DNA of 64,000 bases from Hemibagrus wyckioides (Eukaryota > Chordata > Actinopteri > Siluriformes > Bagridae), in NCBI RefSeq assembly GCF_019097595.1, contig NC_080710.1, positions 21,391,780 through 21,455,779 of the forward strand, in the 5' to 3' direction. The position numbers and the translations under genes were made by a program. The notes beneath the pieces are model-generated. The model was given only the letters and a program-made list of their open reading frames with translations. It did no database searches and was not told where the DNA came from. Position 1 is the first letter of the stretch. Each line of letters starts with the position of its first letter. Of this stretch, positions 26,330 through 39,163 are shown piece by piece.

Positions 26330-28505
26330 TACCTTAGCTCAGCATGTGTTAAGTGTTGCTGCTCTCTCTTACCTGATTATGCTTCTAATTTCTCAGGAGA
26401 GACTTTCTGTTCATCTGCCTTGAACATCTCTTCAGCAGCTTTTAAAACACTACACCAAACGTTTATTAGCAATGAACATACTGCACGAGCTATTCTTCAT
26501 CTTTAACACATTGTAATAGCTACTTAGTAGCCTTGAACATAACGCATTTGCTTTTCACCAACTCTACAATGCTATACTACTTATTCATTTGCCCTAAACA
26601 CACTGCACTAGCACTTTGCCTGTGTGAACATTGTTTACGAGCTGTTTATCAGCCTTAAACATATTCAATTAGCTTTTCAACATTATACGTGCCATTCATT
26701 AGTCCTGAACATACATCAGCTCCAACACACTAGCACTTAATTAGATAACAGCAATGAGCATATACACTATATTGCCAAAAGTATTCGCTCACCTGTCTTG
26801 ACTCGCATATGAACTTAAGTGACATCCCATTCCTAATCCATAGGGTTCCATAGGCTGTCCACAAGGTTTAGGAGTGTGTTTATGGGAATTTTTGACCATT
26901 CTTCCAGAAGCGCATTTGTGAGGTCACACACTGATGTTGGACGAGAAGGCCTGGCTCTCAGTCTCCGCTCTAATTCATCCCAAAGGTGTTCTATCGGGTT
27001 GAGGTCAGGACTCTGTGCAGGCCAGTCAAGTTCATCCACACCAGACTCTGTCATCCATGTCTTTATGGACCTTACTTTGTGCACTGGTGCACAGTCATGT
27101 TGGAAGAGGAAGGGGCCAGCTCCAAACTGTTCCCACAAAGTTGGGAGCATGGAATTGTCCAAAATGTCTTGGTATGCTGAAGCATTCAGAGTTCCTTTCA
27201 CTGGAACTAAGGGGCCAAGCCCAGCTCCTGAAAAACAACCCCACACCATAATCCCCCCTCCACCAAACTTTACACTTGGCACAATGCAGTCAGACAAGTA
27301 CCGTTCTCCTGGCAACCGCCAAACCCAGACTCGTCCATCAGATTGCCAGATGGAGAAGCGCGATTCGTCACTCCAGAGAACGCGTCTCCACTGCTCTAGA
27401 GTCCAGTGGCGGCGTGCTTTACACCACTGCATCCGATGCTTTGCATTGCACTTGGTGATGTATGGCTTGGATGCAGCTGCTCGGCCATGGAAACCCATTC
27501 CATGAAGCTCTCTGCGTACTGTTCTTGAGCTAATCTGAAGGCCACATGAAGTTTGGAGGTCTGTAGCGATTGACTGCAGAAAGTTGGCGACCTCTTCGCA
27601 CTATGCGCCTCAGCATCCACTGACCCCGCTCCGTCAGTTTACGTGGCCTACCACTTCGTGGCTGAGTTGCTGTCGTTCCCAAACACTTCCACGTTCTTAT
27701 AATACAGCTGACAGTTGACTGTGGAATATTTAGGAGCGAGGAAATTTCACGACTGGATTTGTTGCACAGGTGGCATCCTATCACAGTTCCACGCTGGAAT
27801 TCACTGAGCTCCTGAGAGCGACCCATTCTTTCACAAATGTTTGTAAAAACAGTCTGCATGCCTAGGTGCTTGATTTTATACACCTGTGGCCATGGAAGTG
27901 ATTGGAACACCTGATTCTGATTATTTGGATGGGTGAGCGAATACTTTTGGTAATATAGTGTAGCTCTAACACATTGTCATAGTTGTTCAGTAGCCTTGAA
28001 CATAATGCACTAGCAATTTGTCTTCTTTAACATTGTTTATTAGTTTTGAACCTATTAAATTAGCTTTTCAACAGCGCTATTCTAGCAGTGCCATTCATAC
28101 TGCGTTTTACATTATACATCATACTGCATTAACACGTCATCAGCTCCAACACATGAGCAGTTCATTAGGCCTGAACATACTGCACTAGCTTTTCATTTTC
28201 TTTCATTTTCAACACACTATACTAGCTGTTCATTAATCCTGAGCATACTGCACTAGTTCTACATCAAGTGTAATGCACTATACTAGCTCTTCATTTGCCC
28301 TGAACATACTGCATTAACACTGTATCAGCTCTACCACTGTACAGTATACTAGCTGTTCATTCGCTCTTATCATACTGCAATAGTACTGTATCAGCTCTAC
28401 CACTATACTAGCTGTGCATTTGCTCTGAATACACTTCACTTCCATTTCATTAACTATAATGCACCATAATAGCTGTTCGTTAACCATGAACATACCACAC
28501 TAGTA
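26330..28505. repeat. Degenerate minisatellite, unit about 60 bases, split by a Tc1 insertion
   Basis: Imperfect units containing ACTAGCTGTTCATT, a CCTGAACATACTGCACTAG-like block and TCAGCTCTACCAC recur on both sides of the transposon at 26765-27960. Around 28210-28460 four successive units starting at AGCTGTTCAT or a close variant have lengths of about 61, 66, 59 and 61 bases. Earlier units are more decayed. Confidence 0.8.
26765..27960 (-). mobile_element. Tc1/mariner DD34E transposon, nearly full length, inverse orientation
   Basis: 1196 bases with TA duplications (26763-26764, 27961-27962) and the same ends as 19746-20987. The minus strand reads MGRSQELSEF near 27827. A two-base loss near 27577 shifts the frame after RGRQLSAV. 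Beyond it the catalytic region is open, with [16 protein letters not shown] and [15 protein letters not shown] in order. A deletion of about 46 bases near 26850 removes the normal C-terminus and replaces it with WNPMD. Inactive, but otherwise very similar to its sister copy. Confidence 0.93.
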
Positions 28506-28511
28506 CTAGGA

Positions 28512-30679
28512 CGTCAAAGGGTCACTGTTGAACTGTCAAAAAACATTTTAAATATACCCAAATTTATTCTCTGACAGTAAAAATCTTTGGATAGGACAGA
28601 CAGGAAGAGTCTTACTAATACAATAAAAAGCAGTTCTAATTCCATTACTCTGTTAGGAAAGGCCTCTTCAGTGGTTCTTTCATAGATAATAGCTGTTTTT
28701 TTTTTGTCTAAGTGCATACACTTTCACTTAGGTCTTGCGGTATCCTTGCACCATCAAGCAGGAACTGAAGCAACAATTATGCATACTTGCCTGTGTTGGA
28801 AATGCATAACCACAAATTGTTGTATTAAAATATTACAATTTAATTTACAAACATCTTTGGTAGAAGAATTTATGAAAACCTTATTCATCATATTGAAAAT
28901 GTGGTACATAAAGACATATGACCTATGAGGACAGTAACTAGAAAAGGTCCTGCACCGATTATAAAACATACACTGTATTACTAACTTAACACTTTTAAAA
29001 CTGCAACTAAAAGCATCAGCATTTTCTTAAACTCATTCACTGAATTTGGCTTGTCTTATTATTTCTGTTCATTTCTAAGTCCCCTCCTTCTCATACCTTC
29101 ACTCTATTCTAACTCTATGGTCTCTCACAATCTCTCCATTTCCTGCATCATCTAATTAGGTAGTTCGCCTGCTGTCTGTGGAATGGGGTTTCTCTCAGGT
29201 CTTTATATTTAAAGCACTCATGTCAGCACACAGAGCTGTGGTAAACGAATAAAAACTCGAATGGAAGATGGTTTAATAGTGGAGATGGATAGGGCAGGAT
29301 GTTAGTTCACATTTATAATGAGCTTAATAGTGAGATGTTTTTCCTACTGTATTATTTGTTTATTTTCCCCTATTATTTTTAATATCCTCCTAGCTAAAGT
29401 GTATTTATATCCCTCAGCAAGCAGCAGATAGAATGTCCTGATGCACTTGGAAGTGATTTGGCTTCCAGTCGTCATTGTTTAAGTTTTAACTTTAGATATT
29501 TATAGCGTGTGGTTTCTTGAAACTGAGCTTTTTCTTTTTGTCTGTGTAGGTTCCAGAGTGAGTGTGCAAAATGGTATCCATCTGTTAAAAAAAAAAATCC
29601 TCATCTGCAAACCTGTCAAAATATCAACATGTGCTTATATCCCAATCGTCTTTCTCACCCTAATGGGTAAGCACAAATTCCACTATACACACTAAGCCTA
29701 AAACTAATTACCTCCACTATGCACACTAAGTCTAAAGCTCAGAGATGTGCAATGCTGCATCAAGCTCTTAAACTTACCTGAAAAAGCTAGTGGTAATTGA
29801 AGTGATTTTCCAAAAGCCATTAATCCTTTAGTTTAATTTAGGAATTGTCTTTTATCAGGAGTCACAGCTAATTGGATCACTGGCCCATAAAAGAGAGTCG
29901 TGTGAACATGACTCACAATTTAGCCAGTTCACCCTACATTCTGACCTTGTAAAGCCCTTAGCTGTGAGAAGACATGGAGGCTTATGGAACAGGTGACTCA
30001 CCACACATACAAATGGCTTTTATCAGAATAATCTCCACTGTTCTGAGTGACAGCGTAATCAGAGAAGGTGTAGTAATTTTCTGCGTCGGCTGGATGATGG
30101 TAATTGTTCCACTTCAGCACCATGCATCAGATATCTGGACTTCCTTCTTAGGTTACAACAGCACTTTACCAATATTACATTTCATAGGACAGCACAGGCC
30201 TAAATATGTCCCTACAGGGTTACATTATTCTGAAGGTTTAATCTCTATACTGGTTTCTGAACTTCCAATACGAGTCAACTCAGGACGTATGTCGAGTGAA
30301 AAATGATAACTGTAGTAAACAGGGGGGCTCAGCCATTTTACAGAAGGGGGTTGTGATTGGAATCTGAGAGTTTCCAAGGAGCACTTGTTGAGCCTTTGTA
30401 CAAAATATGGATTACATCACACAAGATGTTGAATGTGAGCATGTCTTTTAATAATTTTTGACACTACAGTGCTTTATGATACCGAGCACAAACTAACATA
30501 AGACATGATGTTAATGTCATCACAATAATAATAATAGGTTGAGAAGTTCACAGTACAATTCACAATTTTTTTTATTTCCCCATTTTTTTTTGTAAATGTT
30601 GCCTTAAATATTTGCACACAGAATGGCATAAAAAATAGGTTCATTATACTGTAGATGATCAGGTTTGATATGTTCCACA
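28512..30679. other. Intergenic region, no gene seen
   Basis: Only short frames, including one of 110 codons at 29974-30306 with no recognisable family and no splice or codon support. Short poly(T) and poly(A) runs occur near 30565 and 29586. Confidence 0.5.
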
Positions 30680-31045
30680 AATGAATGTTCAGCACAATCG
30701 AATCCCGATGATGCCACAGCAATCCGTGGCCTGGGGCCAAGGGAGTAAAACTGGCTGCGTTCCCTGGTGAGAAGGGATGGCAAACTTTCCCCCTCTCATG
30801 TGAATCACAACAGTAGGCAACCGTACACATCCATGAGCAGATGTATGTGGAAGAGGGCAGATTGCGTTTTTCTTTCGAGTGTGTTATGCTGCCCTGTGAC
30901 ACAGTATGAGCAGCAGTTTGAACAGATGTGATTAGCTGGCTTTACATGTCTCAGATTATTAGCCCTGACCCTACCTGGTTGGTAGCTGTCGCATGATAGG
31001 GGAGAAATGGATGGTGAGTAGGAATTGGCAGGTGACCAAATTATG
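30680..31045 (+). repeat. SINE-like short interspersed repeat, longest copy
   Basis: Contains GGCCTGGGGCCAAGGGAGTA, then CTCATGTGAATCACAACAG, CAGATGTATGTGGAAGAGGG, ATGAGCAGCAGTTTGAACAG and, near the end, GGTAGCTGTCGCATGATAGG. The order agrees with the two copies in ube3d intron 3. The family resembles repeats I know from catfish genomes; the name is not certain. Confidence 0.65.
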
Positions 31046-31049
31046 GACA

Positions 31050-32284
31050 AAAGTAGGGGGAAAAAATCATCTGAGCCATTAAAGTCTAACGTCACTAGAA
31101 TGTAATTTACTGAGAACACTTTTCTGTTTCTGGTGTTGGCATTAAAACACTAATGCAAGGCTACTTTTTGGTGGGATTGTCTGAGTGTTTTTTGTTATGT
31201 GGCTTGACTGTGGTTGGTATACCACTTTGATTCTCTTATGTGATGGTTGATGAGGAAAGATTTTTCTGTATGAATGTTGTCATCATACCCGTAAATGTGA
31301 AGTGTGTTGAATATTTATATACTCAATGCAACATACTACTGCGGAGCAACTTTACTCTGGAATGCAAGTGTTAAAAAAAAAAAGGCTCAACGTAGAAGTA
31401 GATTATTTCCCCAATAACACATGTCATTACTCAGCTGCAAAGTAATTACAGCATCCTGTTCATAATTTGCTCTTATAATATGAAGTTATTTGTGATGCAG
31501 GAGGTGGGGCACAAATTACCTGGCTCATTACGTTTTGTTATTCCACATTAACAGGCGATGCCCCCTTAAAAGCATCCTAACTAGGTTATTATACTTACCA
31601 GCTTGGTGCATCATTTAAATCATCCTCCAGATAACTGTACTGCATATTAGCAAGCCTTGTTGACATGCCTGCTGTGTATTCCATTTGTAAACTCATTTAT
31701 ATTTCTTTGTGGCTTACACAGAGTGGATGTTCTTGTTTATACTCCAATTAATTTTTTGCCTTACTTCATATTGCGTTTTAATAATAATCAGTTGACAACC
31801 TAGCTCTTAGCACAGTTAGCATAGCGTAATACTGAAGGCACATACAGTATAGAATTCTGTTGCCCATCTTCTTTTTGTACACATGGTGTAAGTAAAGCAG
31901 ATCCCAAAGGGCCGTAATGCACATGGTGTTCCCGTCCCTGAGGGAGCTCAGTCACACTGCCGCTTCAAGGTTCACTGCTCATTTTAAAATGAAGTAAATA
32001 TACATCATAAAATAAGATTTGTCAGATCTGGATGTGTGTGTGTGTATAGACTTGCAAATGCAGCATAACTTTAGCTTTATCATTGCTTCCTCATTCAGCG
32101 TTAATTAGCATAATTAATCACCAAATATTTATAAGACTTTAATCCTGATTAGTTGTTTTATAAATGTCCATAAAGTGGGTTTTATGCTCTTGGTATGATT
32201 AAGTCCTTCATGCTTCAAAGAAGTAGAAATTTACACAATACATTTTAGCTGGTGATCAAACTTTCCACTGAAATAATTGCAATT
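31050..32284. other. Intergenic region, no gene; possible conserved non-coding stretch
   Basis: No coding signal. At 31400-31620 and 32085-32200 the sequence is free of simple repeats and rich in TAATTA- and ATTAATCA-like words, as in many enhancer-type conserved elements near developmental genes. This is composition only; conservation cannot be tested here. Confidence 0.35.
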
Positions 32285-32630
32285 ACATAGAAGGATGGAT
32301 GGCACAGTTACGCAGAGGGTAGCACTGCTGCCTGACAGCCCCAGGCCTTGTATATGATCCAGAACTTGGGTTGCTGTCTGTGTGTGGGTTTCCTCTAGGT
32401 TGTCCAGATTTGCGCACTGTTCAAAAATATTGCAGGTAGGTGGATAGCCCTAGGTGGGAATGAGAGTGTGAATGTGTATGTGAATAATGCCCTGAAATGG
32501 ACTGTTGTCTAATCCAGGGTGAATTTTCCAATATTGTGCTTTGCCAGGATAGACTGTGGATCCAACATAACCCTCGCCAGGATAAAGTGCTTACTTATGA
32601 ATGGATGGATGGATAAATGGATGGCATTTT
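32285..32630 (+). repeat. Short interspersed repeat with (GGAT)n tail
   Basis: Begins near GGCACAGTTACGCAGAGGGT, continues with TGTGTGTGGGTTTCCTCTAG and CCAGGGTGAATTTTCC, and ends in ATGGATGGATGG. This is the usual layout of an abundant fish retroposed repeat whose 3' end is a GGAT-type tandem tail. A reverse-strand fragment of the same kind is at 44365-44440. Confidence 0.65.
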
Positions 32631-33524
32631 TAAGGAAGATGTTTTGATTTGAATATATTTCTTAATATGAAATATTTGAAAATATATCTTAATATTTTGC
32701 ATTAAATATAATTGTAGTAGTAGTAAACACATTTACTTTTACACATGGTAAGTAATCCTTTAAATTAGTCATGATGTTAGGTGTATTATAAGTTGAGTTA
32801 AAGTTATTTTAAATATTTAGATGGTATTCTATTTGGGCATGTTTCGAAACGTCAGTATCCACTGTGCAGATTTATCTGTCGCTTCAGCTGTTGGCAATGT
32901 GTTAGCAAGGTGGCTGGGTCATGAGGATCTCAAACCAATCACCTTCACGCCACACTAACTATTTGATTTGGATCAAGCTGAATATTAACATATTTACTTT
33001 GAATGCCAGCTAAGCGTGTCTGCCAAGCTGGGGAAAGCAGACATTAGCCTCACAAAATATTTTCTCATTGTCTTTGCATAGGAAGTGTGTTTGTGCAGGT
33101 TTTCCACTTTTTCATTGAAGTCACTGTAATATCTTTAAGATAATGAGGCATGAAATTGACTCCCATTTTTGCGTGACCTGTGTCTCCAGCTTCAATTCTT
33201 CAAGTCCATAATGAATTACAAGAAGACAAAAAAACAGCAGACTATGCTACACAAATCGGGGGTAAAAAAATAGGGAATTCAAATGTTTTACAAAAAGGAA
33301 AATGTCTGTATAAATTGTATCGGAGCACTTTAACAGTCATGTAAATAGCAATGCAGCTCTAAGCATTAACAGCACTAGCTAATGTCCAAAAGATGTGCCT
33401 GTATCTTCAGTCATATAATCTTATCAAAGCTCTGAAATGAATCTCCCAGAACAGGCCTGGTCAAGATCAACCTCTCTCTTAATCCATTTATTATTTCAAG
33501 CACCAGATTCACAGAGATGAATGT

Positions 33525-33815
33525 ACAGTCTTTTTTCCATGAGCTCATGGTGACTGTGAGAATAGGTACATAGATGTACCGGTAAACAGAGAGCTTTGCC
33601 CGCAAACTGAGCTCCTGCTTCAACACCACAGACTGATACAGTGACTGTAACACTGCTGTTGGCGAGCTGATCCATTTGTCAATCTCTTGATCTCTTTTTC
33701 CATCGCTTGTGAATAATATCCCAAGATACTTAAACTCCTCCACCAGGGGTATGGGCTGAAGGGAGACAGGAGAGGAGTTTTTACTGGTCATGATCAATGG
33801 GTAGTGACTAAAAGA
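33525..33815 (-). mobile_element. LINE reverse-transcriptase remnant, inverted 5' part
   Basis: The minus strand encodes a piece of the C-terminal part of a non-LTR retrotransposon ORF2: VEEFKYLGILFTSDGK, then LYQSVVLKQELS, AKLSVYR and YVPILT. A frameshift near 33560 moves the following HELMEKR-like residues into another frame. It abuts a plus-strand piece of the same kind of element (33830-34168). The family is not named with confidence. Confidence 0.8.
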
Positions 33816-33829
33816 ATAAGGTCGCGTGC

Positions 33830-34168
33830 ACAGGTGTTGGAAATGAGATTCATCTGCAGAGAGGCTGGGCTATTTCTCTGTAAGGAGTTCAACACTTAGT
33901 AAAGTCGCTCCACCTTCAAATCGAGAGGAGACGGTTCAGGTGGTTTGGGCATCTTAAAAGAATGCTACCAGATCTGTTCCCAGTAGTGCTGTCATATCTA
34001 AATCCCACTAGGCAGAGACCCCTCTGAAAAGATTATATCTCACAGTTGGCTTGGGAGTTGGTTTGGAGATACATCAGAAAAAGCTGGAAAATGTGGGCTG
34101 GGGATAAAGAAGTCTGAGCTGGCCTTCTCAGCCTGTTGTCACCATGACCACTTCATGAATGAATGATT
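33830..34168 (+). mobile_element. LINE 3' part, forward
   Basis: Plus-strand translation gives RSRAQVLEMRFICREAGL, then after stops and frameshifts RWFGHLKRMLPDLFP and a WA-x-ELV-like region, the usual end of this fish LINE ORF. The segment ends near 34168 in a short GAATGAATGA tail. It continues in protein order where the inverted segment to its left stops. Decayed and non-coding. Confidence 0.75.
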
Positions 34169-34169
34169 T

Positions 34170-37100
34170 GGGGTCAGTGATAAATGGTTCATGGTTAGGC
34201 TGTTTAATACCATGCCTACTCAGCAGTCACAATACTGTATCTTTATTGGTCAACTAACCAGAAGCTGAAAGCGTAAAAGCGAAGTGTAGGTTAGATGATG
34301 AGCAAATGGAACAGAGACATTGTTATGGTTACCAGTCTTGTCAATCTTGACAAGGCTGACTTAAAGCACACAGGCTATTTGTCTTGGTGCTATCAGTTAG
34401 CACTTATCACACAATGGAAGTCAAGCTGTACAGGAAAGTTGATCTATGTCTCACCCTAAGTAGGCAGTGAACTTTTTCCAGTCACCTTCAACAGTGTGCA
34501 GAGGGAGCTCATTGACACTAGAAGCAGCATTGTTATGTGCACCAAAATACAACAGAACCTTTAAGTTATTGATCCTGAAGAAAGAATCTAGAATTTTGTA
34601 GAGCTCAGTTATAAAGTGAGGTAGTAGTTTGTAATAAGCTACTTGGAATGGAGAAAAAAGCTAAGCTAAGAAATGACACTTGGTGTCATTGAAGTACATT
34701 AGGATATATCTTACATTTTTGGTGTCTTTGAATGACATTTATCTGTATAAATGAGGCAAACTGCTCATTATCACAGCCAGTACTTTTCACATTTCCTGCT
34801 TGTTTTTTCCCAGTGGAGGTTGGGAAAGTGTTCCCAGCTGAAGTGGCACTGATGCCATCTCAAATCTGTCTTCATTTCTTAGGATGCTTGTTTAATAAAG
34901 CTCAGCGGGGAAGAAAGAAATAGCACTCTAATATGTCGTATCATAAATCCAAATTAGGTAAAATGAGGCTCTCCCACTGAGAGAACCACAACACAGACAC
35001 ACACGCAAAGTAGAGGTATGCTGTAGGGTAGGACCTGCCTTGTGTTAGTGACTTTAATCTTGGTCAGTAATTTTTATTTGTTTGTTTAAAAGAACTGCTC
35101 TTTTCATATAAATATTAGATTTACTCCTATCATTTAGACATAGTCCTTTTATGGGAATCATTCTAGCGGTCTTGTTTGAAGGTTATTCTTCTTATGTCCT
35201 TGGCCATTTTGCCCAGATTTTTCATGGCCTTGCAGAGGGAGAGAGTAATGAAAATCACTGTTAACCTAATAACACGCTTCAATAGCTTGCACCAGAAAAG
35301 AGCTGGATTTTTTTTTAACATGGTTTTAAAACCATAACCAAGACAAGATTGGTAAATGAACATGAACAAAAGGAATTAAGTCTCAAATTACTTTGTCTCA
35401 TGATCGATTTCACTCATTAATCTTTCAGTTGGGTGAGAGGGTAAGTGAATAAGTGAATAAATGCCCTATACAAAACATCATTACAACAAAATGATTCTCT
35501 TCCACACTTTTATACACACAATATGTGGTAAAGCCTTTCCTGGAGGAAATAGCAGTGTCGAGCCACTTCCTGTACATATATAGCAGGTTTGGATCAACAT
35601 CAGTTTAGACGTGGTGTGGTGGTCATTGCAAATCACTGATTTTGTGTTCCTGATACAAACTTTGTCTTGATTTGGCTGTCTTTTTGTGGTTATTATACTG
35701 ATGAAAAAGTCATTTTTAACCCACTGACAGAGGCAACCAAGAGTCCCAGGACCACCAGCCTCAATATTATACAGTGGATAAGTGAGCTTTTCCTTGTAGC
35801 TAACCCCCTTCTGCATTGTCCGTAGTATATATGGCCCAAAAGTTCTTGTACTTTAATAACCCACAAAACGATGCCGTTCTGAAACTGTGATCTTTCTTTC
35901 TTTTTTTTCGCTTCCTCAGCATCTTCATCACAGCACAGGGACCGTATGCTCATGCTCCATCTTCTTGGCAAATTTTCAACTTTTGAAACTTTTTTCTATG
36001 GCCCTGCTTGTGCTTGATTGTTTTTTATATCCACTGTGCAGGTGCAGCTTGTGTAAGTACCGATGGGAAAAGGTAAAAATAGGGTTGCTGTAGTCTGACG
36101 GTAATAAATAAAGATAATGTTTTTTTAATTACAGTTTTTAATTGCTATGATTTTACACCACATCTTTGAGAAAGAATAAAATTATTATTATTATTATTAT
36201 TATGTTACTATCAAGTTCTCATGAAAATAATGTTGTTTGAAGTGTGAGTCATTGCAAAAAGAGAACTGAGGCTCAGACTTGTGAATCAGCAAATTTTCTT
36301 GAGGCATTGAAAGTGAAATGTCTGTCATTACTGAATACATCCTTATGTGAAATGACCTTTACTCTGGACTATTGTCAACCCTGAATTATTTTTGTATAAA
36401 TGTATATAATGGATAACATTTTACACCATGCAGTATGTACAACACTTTAGCCCCTGTCAATATTTACTTACCTTACCGTATTATGCTTAGGTCTAGCTAC
36501 AAACAGCTATTTTAAAGCATTTAAATGTAAAAATCAAAAAAATATTTTTATCTAAACTGACAGCATGTCTGTAAGATTATTTAGTCTATTTGGAATTTTA
36601 ATAGGCACTATAAGGAGACTGGGGTCTCTAGTGTCTTCCACTGCACTTCTAACTCTTCTACACAATGCTTTATTGTTCACTCTCTAATTACACCTGCTCA
36701 GGCAGGCATGGCCGAGTTACGCTGTTCCAACTTGTTAATAAAAGTCTACCTTGGGTCTCTTGCCACACAGCTAGTGCAGCAGGGTCGGAATGGTTGCGGT
36801 AGAAACAGAAGATAGTGAGCACCTGTATGGCCCCTAGAGAGGGAAGCCCAGGTTCTCTCCTCTGGGGACGGAGTAATCCATCCTCGAGGGGTCATCAACC
36901 GCTCTGTTACGCTCAGAACAACGAGCCACTGTTTTATATAACCACCAGCCTCTACTCACTAACCTGCAAACCAAACAAAAAAGTAACAGATCAATATTGC
37001 AGAAGGAGAGTGAGAGTGGACTTTCAAACAATGAAGATGTTTCAAACAAAAGATTTTTCAGTAATAAGACAATTAAAGTCCTTTATTCAGGTTTGTAATA

Positions 37101-39157
37101 AAAGAAAATATTAACACATGTACTAAAAAAGGATCAACAGTCAGCTTGTATACACTGTATATGAACTGAAATGACATTTTTACAGGAAGAAATTGAATAA
37201 TAATCAGAAATGAAATGCAAATAGTTGGATATCAAATCCACTGAATAAAATACACAAACATACGTAAACATAATAACTTCACCATGTTTTTAGGACAGAA
37301 CCAAGAGTCAAGCTTTAACAAGCTTTAGGGCATTCTTCAAAGAATAAGCTGAAGGGCCTACTGTCAGCTTATAGAGATGACCTTATTTGCTAGTTGTTAG
37401 TCAATGCGGCTCCAGGGACAAGCTTCAAAACAGCATTTCCATAAGCCATGAATGTCACTCATTTTGGGCATGTAAAAGGAGGCAGTGCTCCACAGCAGCA
37501 TAACACTATGGACAGAGCAGATTGTGTTACCCCTACAGTTTCAGCAGCTTTACAGGAGATATGAGAGACTCCTGGCAACCAGGAAGAACAAAACATGCAA
37601 TAAAAAGGTCTGACTCACAGCATGAATAATCAAAAATCTTTTTTTCCCCTCTCCAAGTGACCAAAGTAATGCCAAAACTCAGGCTCAGTCATTACATTTA
37701 AACCTGACATGTGGTCCCAATCTACAATGTCCAAACAATCCAGCAGACAAAGAAAGACTCATCAAGTATTAATCATCACTAAGCACTGAAAAGAATGAAT
37801 TGTTATCTTTAGTTAAAAGCATCACATAAACATTTCAGTGCACCACTAAAGATGGTGAAGTAGGAGCATTTCAGGACCAAGATGTCTGTGTGTTTGCACT
37901 TTTGTTTTAATTAAAAAATTGAATTAATAAAATTAAATTTAATAAATTACATTATTTGACTAATTATTTGAGGACAATACGTTCCTTTTTGTCACAATTT
38001 AATACAATTCACCTCCAGACTACTGTAGCTACTGTAGAGCGTTTGCATGGTCACCCATATTGTTACCTCTTTACATTTATTAAATCAATTTAACTGGCCA
38101 AATTCACTTCACCTAGAGGCTATATATAAGGAAGGGCAAAATGAGCTGAAAATAAATTGTTGTTACAAATGAACCCACCATATTCCTTCTTGATCACAGC
38201 AAAATATATTTTATTTTCTTTAAATACAAATCCTCTTCTGCCATTTTTCACCGTTCAAACATAAGCCCAAATGGTACATTTGTGTGATTATTATATACAA
38301 TCTCAGTTTTTACAGACTATTAGGAGCATGTAAATTGTAAATCTAGTTTTGGAATGGTGTAGTGTGGTTTCAATAAAAAGCAAATTTTAAGCTTAAAAGG
38401 AAACTCAAGTCCAAGAAATAATATACACCTTATCCACTAGGGTTGTAGTAGTATGTTAGTGGATACTGTAAGAATTTAGATTTTTAAATAGTAGTTATGT
38501 ATTTTTATAAAAATTAATTCTGTATCTGGATAGTGGCTGAAATATGAGCTGTGCATCAGTATGCATTACTGACACATCCACTTCAAGAGCTTAAACAAAA
38601 ACGTGAAAATAAGATGAAAATTTCCTGTTTCCCTTTCAGTGATCAGTCAAACTCCTGAAGGACTGTTTTTCGAACACATCTTCTCCTACCCAGATGCCTA
38701 AACAAAAGCTGTTACCGAGATGCTGAAAAGGAAATGTGAATAAAACACTAATAAATGCTGACTATTAAATCTGTCTCAGGAAGCAGCTCCAGTTCCACGG
38801 TGTCGACCTGCTCTGGTAACAGGCAAATATTAATTGGGTAGCATGTTTTAGAAAATTATTATTAGGAAATTATTAGTTAAATTACAGTCCTTCTATCTAG
38901 ACATTATTAGTAATATACAGGGTACCACTTAGAATAAACCAATTACGAATTTTACATAAAATGCTAGATATTTATTATATAATAGCACATAATGGTTAAT
39001 TAGAATCAATGTTCATTTATTTATATACATGTAACTGTGTGCATGTGTGTGTGTGTGTGTAAGAATACGACTAATCCCTGTTCTTGTTCCAGCAGCTTTG
39101 GATTCCTCTCTGGAGTTCAAAGCATCAGAGGGGAGATGAGGGATCAATGCAAGACCT
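34170..39157. other. Intergenic region downstream of tpbg, no gene seen
   Basis: Short frames only. There is an (ATT)n tract at 36180-36205. The segment 36700-36950 is less AT-rich than its surroundings, but no product could be recognised. The part nearest 39158 may include alternative 3' untranslated sequence of tpbg. Confidence 0.45.
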
Positions 39158-39163
39158 TTTTAT
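39158..39163 (-). terminator. tpbg: Possible poly(A) signal of tpbg
   Basis: On the minus strand this reads AATAAA, about 560 bases after the tpbg stop codon. Other AT-rich candidates lie further away, so the assignment is tentative. Confidence 0.4.

Noticed and set aside
26876..27505. 209-codon plus-strand frame
   Set aside because: It is antisense to the transposase of the Tc1 copy, whose true coding strand is minus and carries the catalytic motifs.
29974..30306. 110-codon frame with a hydrophobic stretch
   Set aside because: No recognisable family, no splice context, and a length expected by chance in 64 kb.
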